The notes below the pieces were generated by a model, which saw only the letters and a program-made list of their open reading frames with translations, was not told the origin of the DNA and did no database searches. The translations under genes were made by a program, and so were the position numbers. Positions 1 to 5,704 of a DNA stretch of 11,516 nucleotides are shown one piece after another. The DNA is from Oscillospiraceae bacterium (GTDB taxonomy: Bacteria; Bacillota; Clostridia; Oscillospirales; Ruminococcaceae): positions 1 through 11,516 of the forward strand of contig JAIRWE010000172.1 in NCBI GenBank assembly GCA_031253365.1. Direction: 5' to 3'. Numbering within the stretch: the first letter of the stretch is position 1; the number at the start of each line of letters is the position of its first letter.

Positions 1-21
1 ATTATCTGAAAATTTGTACAT
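1..21 (-). CDS. Start of a leftward gene, cut by the window edge
   Basis: Only the first seven codons (MYKFSDN) are in the window, so no function can be given. The start is supported by an AGGAGG ribosome binding site (complement of 29-34) seven bases before the ATG (21-19), and by a near-consensus promoter 56 bases further upstream (77-105). This combination is unlikely by chance, which is why the fragment is listed despite its length. It points away from the barstar-like gene, so the two are not in one operon. Confidence 0.6.
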
Positions 22-33
22 TTTTGCTCCTCC

Positions 34-75
34 TCTGCAAGGTTTTTGCGGGATTTACAGTTTTTCCCTTGCAGA
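34..75. repeat. 9-bp inverted repeat in the leader of the left-edge gene
   Basis: TCTGCAAGG (34-42) is the exact reverse complement of 67-75. One arm overlaps the predicted transcription start and the other abuts the AGGAGG ribosome binding site at 29-34. It could be a repressor operator, or an RNA stem beside the ribosome binding site. It is too short to choose between these. Confidence 0.5.
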
Positions 76-76
76 T

Positions 77-105
77 ATTATAGCATACTTTGTCGATTTT
101 TTCAA
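77..105 (-). promoter_or_regulatory. Sigma-A-type promoter of the left-edge gene
   Basis: Read on the minus strand, TTGAAA (complement of 100-105) is followed by a 17-base spacer and a perfect TATAAT (complement of 77-82). Transcription would start near position 70, giving a leader of about 50 bases before the ATG at 21. Confidence 0.75.
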
Positions 106-124
106 GTGTAATGCGGGATTATGA

Positions 125-241
125 ATTGTTCAGCAGGGATTAAATAATCTTGGTACGACTGTCGTTATTGTCACACACGATATTAGCGTCGCCGATAAGT
201 GCAAACATATTATTAAAATCTCCGACGGTCAAATATTGTAG
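125..241 (+). pseudogene. Remnant of an ABC-transporter ATPase (C-terminal end only)
   Basis: The frame 125-241 reads about 38 codons to a TAG and contains LNNLGTTVVIVTHD, then VADKCKHIIKISDGQIL. This matches the end of MacB/LolD/FtsE-type ABC ATPases: the strand leading to the switch (H-loop) histidine, then the helix and final strand with its DG(R/Q)I ending. A TGA at 122-124 closes the frame upstream, and no Walker A, signature or Walker B motif precedes it. Homology is clear only from about position 131. The missing part ends close to the promoter of the left-edge gene, which suggests a deletion or insertion join between about 106 and 130. No start codon or ribosome binding site serves the fragment, so it is probably not translated. 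Confidence 0.75.
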
Positions 242-244
242 ACG

Positions 245-270
245 CCGCTGTGAGTATTTTCGTTCAGCGG
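245..270. repeat. Short inverted repeat after the ABC remnant
   Basis: CCGCTG (245-250) pairs with CAGCGG (265-270) across a 14-base loop, four bases after the stop of the ABC remnant. It may be a leftover of that gene's terminator, but no T-run follows. Confidence 0.3.
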
Positions 271-342
271 TTATGGATTGGTCGGCAGGGATTATCTGAC
301 ATTTACTACGGAGGAAAAGGTTTTGTGAATGATTAGAACAGC

Positions 343-371
343 TTGTGCTTTCAGTCGGACAATGCTATAAT
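343..371 (+). promoter_or_regulatory. Candidate extended -10 promoter
   Basis: TTGTGC (343-348), a 17-base spacer and TATAAT (366-371) preceded by TGC, which makes an extended -10 element. It would give a leader of about 250 bases for the gene at 631, containing the inverted repeat at 383-408. Confidence 0.5.
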
Positions 372-382
372 GAAGTCACCGC

Positions 383-408
383 AAATATGTAACTTGTTGC
401 GCATATTT
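383..408. repeat. 7-bp inverted repeat, possible operator
   Basis: AAATATG (383-389) pairs with CATATTT (402-408) across 12 bases. It lies just downstream of the 343-371 promoter, where a repressor dimer could bind. Function is inferred from position only, and AT-rich repeats of this length can arise by chance. Confidence 0.3.
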
Positions 409-484
409 TGTACAATACATACAAAAAAAAAATAAAAACCGCGTATTTATGTGTATTATACGAATAGAATTTTTTGATAGAGTG

Positions 485-493
485 TGATATAAT
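485..493 (+). promoter_or_regulatory. Extended -10 element upstream of the barstar-like gene
   Basis: TGATATAAT is a perfect extended -10. The expected -35 position (465-470) matches poorly, as is tolerated for extended -10 promoters. Transcription would begin near 500, giving a ~130-base leader that contains the 23-codon ORF at 525. Confidence 0.5.
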
Positions 494-524
494 GACTGCG
501 TCGTGAAACTTTTAGAATGGTATT

Positions 525-596
525 ATGAAAAAACGATTCTTTGGCACGATTGCGCCGTTGACTATGGTATTAGTAAATATCGTGCTACTATGGTAA
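525..596 (+). CDS. 23-residue hydrophobic peptide ORF (uncertain)
   Basis: The frame encodes MKKRFFGTIAPL followed by TMVLVNIVLLW: a basic start and then a hydrophobic stretch long enough for one membrane pass. It resembles a small membrane peptide or a signal peptide that has lost the protein behind it. It lies inside the predicted leader of the barstar-like gene, 34 bases before that gene's start. No ribosome binding site is visible before its ATG, which argues against efficient translation. It could be a truncated remnant of a secreted-protein gene, such as the nuclease partner of the barstar-like protein, but nothing beyond the signal-like segment supports that. Confidence 0.25.
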   Translation: MKKRFFGTIAPLTMVLVNIVLLW

Positions 597-630
597 AAGT
601 GTTATCAAAATAAATCAGGAGGACAAAACG

Positions 631-1041
631 ATGCAAAACAAAATCCATCATGTTAATGCTTTAGAAGCGGCTGAAATCGCGCAAAAAACAAGAGATTCCG
701 GCAATTTGCATTTGGTAGAAATACAAGGGAAAAAAATTCAGTCATGGGAAGATTTCTACCAGAAAATGGAAGAAGGATTTAGATTTCCTACAATATCAGT
801 CAATTATAATGCTTATCTTGATTGGATCGAAGACCTAGATTGGCTTGGAAAAGACGGATATGTTTTAATAATCCATGACTACAAGAATTTTCTGGAGCAA
901 GACCTATTGCTTAAAGACAGAATAATGGAAGGCTTTGCCGACATGATATTACCTTGGTGGCAGGGTGATGACGAGGATAGCGTTGTGCATTGCGTTGTCG
1001 GAGGTGAAGCGAAACCGTTTAATGTTTACCTTGTTGATTGA
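631..1041 (+). CDS. Barstar-like RNase inhibitor / immunity protein
   Basis: This 136-residue cytoplasmic protein resembles barstar, which binds and blocks barnase-type ribonucleases. The match lies between residues 28 and 90: LVEIQGKKIQSWEDF fits the first strand and helix of barstar, RFP at 51-53 fits the LPEYYG region, and NYNAYLDW (58-65) fits NLDALWD of the barnase-binding helix. On this alignment barstar Asp39 is kept (Asp64), while Asp35 becomes Asn60 and the YYG turn is lost. Residues 91-136 go beyond classical barstar (about 90 residues), with a WW pair at 109-110. The ATG has an AGGAGG (617-622) eight bases upstream. No nuclease gene is in the window, so it is an orphan here. It sits in AT-rich DNA beside gene debris, which suggests horizontal acquisition. 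Family assignment is fairly firm; the target is unknown. Confidence 0.75.
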   Translation: MQNKIHHVNALEAAEIAQKTRDSGNLHLVEIQGKKIQSWEDFYQKMEEGFRFPTISVNYNAYLDWIEDLDWLGKDGYVLIIHDYKNFLEQDLLLKDRIMEGFADMILPWWQGDDEDSVVHCVVGGEAKPFNVYLVD

Positions 1042-1059
1042 AAAGATTTGCCCACACGG

Positions 1060-1095
1060 TGGCGGTTCGGAAAGGTTTTCGGAGGTTGCCCGTAA
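1060..1095. repeat. Left arm of an inverted repeat bracketing the lacI-type gene
   Basis: Bases 1074-1095 are the exact reverse complement of 2120-2141 (22 bases). The match continues imperfectly outward, with TGGCGGTT at 1060-1067 matching the complement of 2152-2159. The arm lies 13 bases beyond the stop codon of the repressor gene. Confidence 0.85.
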
Positions 1096-1108
1096 GTCGG
1101 TCTGAAAC

Positions 1109-2104
1109 TCAGTCGCCCGTGGTTTCCCTTAAAATTAAGCTGTGCGGCAGTATATAAAGACCATTGTCACGCATACCCGATTTAATGTTCTGTATCAGCT
1201 TTTCCGTTACTATACGCCCCTGAAGGACGCGCGGGTGTTCCACGGTTGAGATGTGGGGGGTGAAAATCCGCGAGAACGGTATGTTGCCGAACCCGAAAAT
1301 CAATATATCCTTACCGACTTTTCTTTTTTGTTTCGCGGCTGCCCTTACGGCGCCGATTGCCATCATATCGGAGGCGCAGAAAATCGCTGTGGGCGGATTT
1401 TTCAGGTTGAGCAAGGCTTCGCACCCTTCCGCGCCAGACTCGTTACCGTAATCCCCGTAGTACACGTATTGTTCGTTATAGGGTATGTCGTTGTCTTTCA
1501 GGGCTTGCAGGTATCCGATTTCACGGTCGGTCGACGATTGCGAGCGGGTTTCGGCACTTATCATCGCGATTTTTTTATGCCCTTTCCCTATCAGGTAACT
1601 CGTCGCGTCTTTTCCCGCCCGTATGTTGTCGATGGTGACGGTGAGTGCTTTGCAATGTTCGACCCTTTCAAGGCAGACGGCGACGTTGTGGCTGTCGGCA
1701 AGCCCCGATATTGTCTTTGCGTCTGATTTGGGGGCGAGGAGAATCACGCCGTCCGCCGAATGCGTGAACAACATTCCGAGAAGGCGCATTTCGTGGGCGG
1801 GGTCGTCGTGCGAGGGCGCGACGATGATGTCGAACCCTTCCGCCAACGCCGCCTGCTCTATCCCCTCGAGGACATCCGTATAAAAGTCGCGCCTTATTGT
1901 CGCCGTGACGACAAGTATGCGCCCCGCTTCGTTTTTGCGCAAGTCGCGCCCCTGAAAACTCGGGTTATAGCCCAATTTTTCAATCGCGCTCCTGACGGTG
2001 TCCGCCGTGCCGGGCGAAACGTTCGTCTTTTTGTTGAGCACGCGGGAAACCGTCGCCACGGAAACATTCGCCGCGCGCGCGACATCTTTTATCGTTACGT
2101 TCAT
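1109..2104 (-). CDS. LacI-family transcriptional repressor
   Basis: The 331-residue product has the standard layout. An N-terminal helix-turn-helix (residues 3-25, TIKDVARAANVSVATVSRVL) is followed by LGYNP and a hinge helix around QGRDLRKN (51-58). From about residue 62 comes a periplasmic-binding-protein-like effector domain, which includes FYTDVLEGIEQ, the ADGVILLAP segment and CASDMMAIGA. The protein would bind an operator as a dimer and release it on binding a small ligand, usually a sugar or nucleoside; the ligand cannot be predicted. The ATG is preceded by AGGAGG (complement of 2113-2118) at an eight-base spacing. It is divergent from the MATE gene and has a LacI-type palindrome in its own promoter, so it probably represses itself and perhaps the pump. 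The whole gene lies between the arms of an inverted repeat. Confidence 0.95.
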   Translation of the reverse strand: MNVTIKDVARAANVSVATVSRVLNKKTNVSPGTADTVRSAIEKLGYNPSFQGRDLRKNEAGRILVVTATIRRDFYTDVLEGIEQAALAEGFDIIVAPSHDDPAHEMRLLGMLFTHSADGVILLAPKSDAKTISGLADSHNVAVCLERVEHCKALTVTIDNIRAGKDATSYLIGKGHKKIAMISAETRSQSSTDREIGYLQALKDNDIPYNEQYVYYGDYGNESGAEGCEALLNLKNPPTAIFCASDMMAIGAVRAAAKQKRKVGKDILIFGFGNIPFSRIFTPHISTVEHPRVLQGRIVTEKLIQNIKSGMRDNGLYILPHSLILRETTGD

Positions 2105-2119
2105 AGCGGACGCCTCCTG

Positions 2120-2159
2120 TTACGGGCAACCTCCGAAAACCCTTTTTCGGAAACCGCCA
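2120..2159. repeat. Right arm of the inverted repeat, in the repressor leader
   Basis: Bases 2120-2141 match the complement of 1074-1095 exactly, and 2152-2159 match the complement of 1060-1067. The arm makes up most of the untranslated leader of the lacI-type gene, and ends one base before its AGGAGG region (2113-2118). Confidence 0.85.
2132..2151 (-). promoter_or_regulatory. Perfect 8-bp stem-loop at the 5' end of the repressor mRNA
   Basis: On the minus strand TCCGAAAA, a four-base loop AGGG and TTTTCGGA form a perfect hairpin, a few bases after the predicted transcription start. The ribosome binding site is outside it. The left repeat arm has lost this internal symmetry. It may protect the 5' end of the mRNA; that role is inferred. 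Confidence 0.5.
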
Positions 2160-2164
2160 TTATA

Positions 2165-2193
2165 ATTATAAATGAAAACGCTGCCGTTTACAA
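2165..2193 (-). promoter_or_regulatory. Promoter of the lacI-type gene
   Basis: On the minus strand TTGTAA (complement of 2188-2193), a 17-base spacer and TATAAT (complement of 2165-2170). A second TATAAT follows directly (complement of 2159-2164), but its spacing is less good. The operator palindrome at 2173-2192 fills the spacer. Confidence 0.7.
2173..2192. promoter_or_regulatory. Candidate LacI-family operator in the repressor promoter
   Basis: TGAAAACG-CTGC-CGTTTACA is a 20-base palindrome with one mismatched pair. Its TGWAAACG half-sites are typical of LacI-family operators, though the four-base centre is wider than the usual central CG. It lies between the -35 and -10 of the lacI-type gene, which fits autorepression. 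Confidence 0.6.
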
Positions 2194-2213
2194 TAGGCTA
2201 AATAAACAAAATT

Positions 2214-2223
2214 AAACGCGTTT
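2214..2223. promoter_or_regulatory. Second candidate operator, on the MATE side
   Basis: AAACGCGTTT is a perfect 10-base palindrome centred on CG, like the core of many LacI-family operators. It lies 31 bases before the MATE start. No strong rightward promoter is visible. The best guess is TTTACA (2187-2192) with ATTAAA (2211-2216) at an 18-base spacing, and the palindrome would then overlap the -10. Confidence 0.45.
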
Positions 2224-2254
2224 TTTAGTATTAAATAAATAAGGACGTAAAAAA

Positions 2255-3604
2255 ATGAGTAAATTTACCCGAGACCTAACCGAGGGTTCGGTCGCCAAAA
2301 AACTCGTCAGGTTCGCCGCGCCGTTTTTCGCCGCGAATTTTATGCAGGCCCTTTACGGCATAACCGACAGGATTATAGTGGGCAATTTCGTGGACACCGC
2401 CGAAAGTTCGCTCGGTACGGAGGCGCTTTATGTTTCCTGGGCCGTAATGATGTTTATGAACGCCGTCATCATCGGTTTGTCCGTGGGCGTGACGGTTATT
2501 ATCGCGCAGTGCGTGGGCGCGAAAAGGCACGAACGCTTAAAGGGCATAATCGGCACGACGTTTTCGGCTTTTGGGGTAATCGCGATTGTTTTGTCATTGC
2601 TGCTTTTTGTGTTCGCGCCGCCGCTTCTGCGCGTTTTGCAAACGTCTGAAGCCGCTTTCGGCGGCGCGTCGGCGTACCTGAGAATAAACGCGGCGGGGTT
2701 CATTTTCGTCGTGGGCTACAATTCCGTAAGCGCGGTGCTGCGCGGAATGGGCGACAGTCTGCGTCCCATGGTTTTCGTGGCGATTGCCGCGTCGCTGAAC
2801 ATAGTCCTTGATTTGCTGTTTATCGGGGTGTTGGAGTGGGGTTTGGCGGGCGCGGGGTTTGCAACAATCATCGCGCAGGCGCTCAGCTTTATCCTTGCCG
2901 CCGTCTATCTTTCCCGTAGCGGGTTCGTTTTCGACTTTAAGCCGGGCAGCTTTCGCGTGAAGCGCGAGGAATTGAACAACATTATCAGGTTGGGGTTGCC
3001 GAGCGCGGCGCAGCAATCGTTGGTTCAAGGCTCGTTCCTCGCCATTACGCCGCTTGCCAATTCTATCGGCGCGGCTTCAATCGCGGCGGTGATGGGCGCG
3101 ATAAACGGACTTGCCGTTCTGCCGGCGCAGGCCATGATGGCGGCCGTTTCCTCCATGACGGGGCAGAACATAGGCGCGGGTAAAATCGACCGCGCAAAAA
3201 AGGTTATGTATTCCGCGATGCTGATGATTTTGCCCGTTTCGCTGACGGTGTGGGCAATAGTGTTCTTTTTCCCGGAAACGCTTATGGGCATTTTCACGAA
3301 TTATGCGGGCAACGCCGACACGGGGGCGAATTATCTGCGCATAGGCTGCACGGAATATATCGTCGTTTCGGAGCTTTTTATGATAAACGGACTGCTCTTG
3401 GGAGCCGGACACCCGAAGGTCACGCTCGTGAACAGCTTTGTAAATTCAATACTGCTACGGGTTCCGCTTGCATACTTTTTCTCTCTCGGGCTGGGGATGG
3501 GGATTTACGGAATACCCATGGCCACGGCAATCGCCCCGACCGGCGGGTTCATCATAGCGTGGGGTTTTTATTTAAGCGGCAAATGGAAAACGAGGACGAT
3601 TTAG
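2255..3604 (+). CDS. MATE-family multidrug/metabolite efflux transporter
   Basis: The 449-residue integral membrane protein has about twelve hydrophobic segments in two similar halves, the usual MATE size and layout. Such pumps export cationic drugs or metabolites in exchange for Na+ or H+. Family features include LYGITDRIIVGNF in the first membrane segment, with the acidic Asp38 conserved in MATE proteins; the cytoplasmic loop VGAKRHERLKG; LRGMGDSLRPM before a membrane segment; and the second-half equivalent GQNIGAGKIDRAKK. It is closer to the DinF/MepA-type bacterial MATEs than to flippase MurJ, on motifs only. AAGGA (2241-2245) lies nine bases before the ATG. It is divergent from the lacI-type repressor, its likely regulator. 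It converges on the ZapA-like gene with a 54-bp gap in which I see no clear terminator. Substrate unknown. Confidence 0.93.
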   Translation: MSKFTRDLTEGSVAKKLVRFAAPFFAANFMQALYGITDRIIVGNFVDTAESSLGTEALYVSWAVMMFMNAVIIGLSVGVTVIIAQCVGAKRHERLKGIIGTTFSAFGVIAIVLSLLLFVFAPPLLRVLQTSEAAFGGASAYLRINAAGFIFVVGYNSVSAVLRGMGDSLRPMVFVAIAASLNIVLDLLFIGVLEWGLAGAGFATIIAQALSFILAAVYLSRSGFVFDFKPGSFRVKREELNNIIRLGLPSAAQQSLVQGSFLAITPLANSIGAASIAAVMGAINGLAVLPAQAMMAAVSSMTGQNIGAGKIDRAKKVMYSAMLMILPVSLTVWAIVFFFPETLMGIFTNYAGNADTGANYLRIGCTEYIVVSELFMINGLLLGAGHPKVTLVNSFVNSILLRVPLAYFFSLGLGMGIYGIPMATAIAPTGGFIIAWGFYLSGKWKTRTI

Positions 3605-3658
3605 GCGGTCGCCGGGATACGGGAGCGCCCCTTGAAATCTAAATTCCGCGAAGCCGCG

Positions 3659-4414
3659 TCAGCATATGGTAAGCTGACCGTCGTCCGTCAAAGCCGCGAA
3701 CCGCTGTTTCAGCTCGTCGTTTTCGCCGCGTGTTTCCTCCAATTCCTTTTGCAGACGGATTATTTCCGCTTCTTTCGACTTGGCGTAGCTGTCAAAGGAC
3801 TTTTCGTAATTGTGGAGGGTGTCGCGCAGTTTTGCGTTTTCCTCGTTGTTTACGGCGGCGACCGCTTCCAGTTCCAAAGCCGCGCTCTTATAGGTGTCGT
3901 TTACGCGGCTGTCAAACAGCTTTTCGTATTCGGACAGCTTGACGCGCAACTCGCTGTTCTCCCTTTCTTTAATTGACGCGATTTCCGAAAGGGCGTCCCC
4001 CGCGCTGTCATAAACGCTCATTGAGTGTTCGTCCCACAGCTTTTCGTATTCGAGGAGTTTGGCGCGCAACTCGTTGTTTTCCTGTTCCTTGACCACGGCG
4101 ATTTGGGCGAGTTCGCTTTCCGCGCTGTTCATGTTTTCGATGAGCAGTTTTCGGTTTTCCAGCTCGGAGCGCTTGATTTTTTCGTTCATTTCCTCGCTTG
4201 TTTTTTCGTAAGACACCCTGTCCTTGTCCGCGTTGTCCAACAAGTCAAACGCGGTGAGCGTGAGGATTTCCGTTTCCGGTCTGCCCTTCAGTCGCTCCCC
4301 GAACTCTTTTATCCGCTCCTCAAGGGCGCGGGCGATGCGTTCTATACGCTCCGGCTCTTCGTCCGTAAGCAGAGAATAAACGCGCTCACAAATCCTAATT
4401 TGCAGTTTTTCCAT
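3659..4414 (-). CDS. ZapA-like protein with a long repeat-bearing coiled coil
   Basis: Residues 1-65 look like ZapA, the FtsZ-ring cross-linking protein: a short strand pair (LQIRICERVYSLLTDEEPE), the helix that follows (ERIERIARALEERIKEF), and LTLTAFDLLDNADK like the TALNLADEL segment. ZapA is usually about 90-110 residues; this protein has 251. From residue 66 it is predicted coiled coil, rich in E, K and L. Residues 97-136, 137-176 and 177-216 are three successive 40-residue repeats sharing SA....E.A, EN..LR..L..YEK and (F/W)D. It has no signal peptide or membrane segment. It is last in the operon and starts three bases after the cdaR stop, with a GAGGAA ribosome binding site inside the cdaR end. 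That suggests coupled translation. It could instead be a general coiled-coil scaffold; the ZapA call rests on a short region. Confidence 0.7.
   Translation of the reverse strand: MEKLQIRICERVYSLLTDEEPERIERIARALEERIKEFGERLKGRPETEILTLTAFDLLDNADKDRVSYEKTSEEMNEKIKRSELENRKLLIENMNSAESELAQIAVVKEQENNELRAKLLEYEKLWDEHSMSVYDSAGDALSEIASIKERENSELRVKLSEYEKLFDSRVNDTYKSAALELEAVAAVNNEENAKLRDTLHNYEKSFDSYAKSKEAEIIRLQKELEETRGENDELKQRFAALTDDGQLTIC
3767..4126 (-). repeat. Three in-frame 120-bp tandem repeats in the ZapA-like gene
   Basis: Units 4007-4126, 3887-4006 and 3767-3886 each encode 40 residues. Units 1 and 2 are closest, sharing EYEKL and KE.EN.ELR.KL; unit 3 is more diverged. Equal lengths without gaps indicate duplication of one unit that keeps the heptad phase only approximately (40 is not a multiple of 7), so a phase shift per unit is expected. 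Confidence 0.85.
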
Positions 4415-4417
4415 AAG

Positions 4418-5704
4418 CTATTCCTCTGTTTTTATTATGTCTATGTTGATTTTATACTCACCCACGACCCACGCTTCGGCGTCCGCCAGCGCGAGCCTGA
4501 AATTGGCGCCTATCGTCCGCGTCCCCTCGGAATCGATTCCGAGCAAATCCACCGTCGCCCTGAAATCCGCCGAGGACAGCGAATGGATAAAACTCGACGG
4601 TCCGACCACGTTCACGGAAATTTGCTGCGTTATATATTTCACCTCGTATCCCTGCGGGGTATTGCGCGCGTTGAAATTTTCGGCGGACACCTCAAAAAAC
4701 ATGGAGCCGTAATAATCCACGTCGTCGAAGGTCAAAAGGGCGTAATTCTTGCCTGTCAGATTGGTATAAGTCTGTGGAATCTCGAACTCGACCGAACACC
4801 CCGCCTGCAAATCGTTCAGCGTAAGCTCGTTCAGCGATAACTCGATGATGTTTTCAAAATTGTCAATGGACGAATCCGGAGAGGAAATCGTCAGTTCCTC
4901 CGGGTCCACGCTCATTCTGTCGTACAGCGAATCCAGGTTGAAATTTGAAGGGGCGTCTATCAGAACCTTTACGGGTACGGTTCTCAGCTTAAAAACGGGT
5001 ACCGTTACGTGAAAAGAGCTGTTTTCGATGTAAATGTCGTCGGTGTTGAGTTTCACCCCGTTTTTGCCGTAAAGTATCAGTTCCCCCCTTAAATCTTCCG
5101 CCGTCACCGTCAAAACGTCGCCGTAAACCGCTCTGACCTCCGCGCGCGTCACCAAGTCCACCAATGACTTCTCGCCGGATATTTTGACGGTTTTCGGCGT
5201 TACGTCAAGGTTGTCGTAGTCTATCCTCATTCCCTCCACCGCTTCGATGCCTTCCGCGCTCGGGACGACGTCAAGCGTCACTTCGGCGGTTTGAATGACT
5301 TTGATGTTTTTGGTGATATTATCGCTCAGAACGTCGCATTTTATCCCGTCGGTCACCGGCTTGATAACGACGTTCACGGTATGCTCGCCCGCGTCTTTCA
5401 CGCTTGACAGGTCAAGGAACGCCGTAAAATCCTCGGCGCGGAGCCCGCCTATGTCGTACCGCTTCCCTTGTATCCGCGCGGTGACCATCCCGCTGAATTC
5501 CTCGGACAGCTCGAGACTGTTCTCGGTCATATCGTCATAATCGGACGGGTGCGCCGTGACGGGCATATCGATATTCCTTATGACGTCGGGAAAAAGCTGG
5601 AACGAAATCGCGAACCAAATTATAATCGACAGAACGAACGCGAAAATAATCGTTTTTAAATTCGTCGCCGGAATCTTTAAAAAGTTTAGTATAACCTTTT
5701 TCAA
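4418..5704 (-). CDS. cdaR: CdaR, YbbR-domain regulator of the diadenylate cyclase
   Basis: The 428-residue protein has a short cytoplasmic start, one membrane segment (about 17-36, LKTIIFAFVLSIIIWFAISF) and a long extracytoplasmic part. That part contains about four YbbR-like repeats, of roughly 85-100 residues each, between 45 and 425. Typical pieces are FSGMVTARIQGKRYDI with FTAFLDLSSV, and a last repeat with QQISVNVVGPSSFI and FRATVDLLGI. CdaR proteins bind CdaA in the membrane and tune c-di-AMP synthesis. The start is TTG at 5704: AAGGAGG (complement of 5712-5718) lies seven bases upstream, and the sequence TTGA overlaps the cdaA stop by four bases. In many Bacillota glmM follows cdaR; here a ZapA-like gene does. 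Confidence 0.9.
   Translation of the reverse strand: MKKVILNFLKIPATNLKTIIFAFVLSIIIWFAISFQLFPDVIRNIDMPVTAHPSDYDDMTENSLELSEEFSGMVTARIQGKRYDIGGLRAEDFTAFLDLSSVKDAGEHTVNVVIKPVTDGIKCDVLSDNITKNIKVIQTAEVTLDVVPSAEGIEAVEGMRIDYDNLDVTPKTVKISGEKSLVDLVTRAEVRAVYGDVLTVTAEDLRGELILYGKNGVKLNTDDIYIENSSFHVTVPVFKLRTVPVKVLIDAPSNFNLDSLYDRMSVDPEELTISSPDSSIDNFENIIELSLNELTLNDLQAGCSVEFEIPQTYTNLTGKNYALLTFDDVDYYGSMFFEVSAENFNARNTPQGYEVKYITQQISVNVVGPSSFIHSLSSADFRATVDLLGIDSEGTRTIGANFRLALADAEAWVVGEYKINIDIIKTEE

Larger units (their letters stand above)
242..524. other. AT-rich non-coding stretch
   Basis: No gene is seen between the ABC remnant and the small hydrophobic ORF. The stretch holds two candidate rightward promoters (343-371 and around 488-493), two short inverted repeats (245-270, 383-408) and a run of ten A at 423-432. 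Stops are frequent in all frames. Confidence 0.6.

Noticed and set aside
329..370. 13-codon ORF (MIRTACAFSRTML) after a GGAGGAAAAGG sequence
   Set aside because: The ribosome-site-like sequence is probably chance; the ORF is tiny and overlaps the candidate -10 element at 366-371.
423..432. Run of ten A as a slippage or bent-DNA signal
   Set aside because: Lies in non-coding AT-rich DNA, is not in phase with other A-tracts, and affects no reading frame.
1050..1067. Terminator after the barstar-like gene (CCAC-ACG-GTGG)
   Set aside because: Four-base stem with no following T-run.
1253..1726. Rightward open frame opposite the lacI-type gene
   Set aside because: Shadow of the repressor gene; no initiation signals or recognisable motif.
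1060..2159. Insertion-sequence interpretation of the inverted repeat
   Set aside because: The only gene between the arms is a regulator, no transposase or target-site duplication is visible, and one arm forms the regulator's own leader.
3605..3658. Bidirectional terminator between the MATE and ZapA-like genes
   Set aside because: Only very short GC pairings (for example CGCG-AAGC-CGCG) without T-runs are present; not enough to call an intrinsic terminator.
4025..4840. Long rightward open frame (271 codons) opposite the ZapA-like and cdaR genes
   Set aside because: It spans the junction of two well-supported leftward genes, has no ribosome binding site, and its translation resembles no family; it arises from the coding bias of the other strand.
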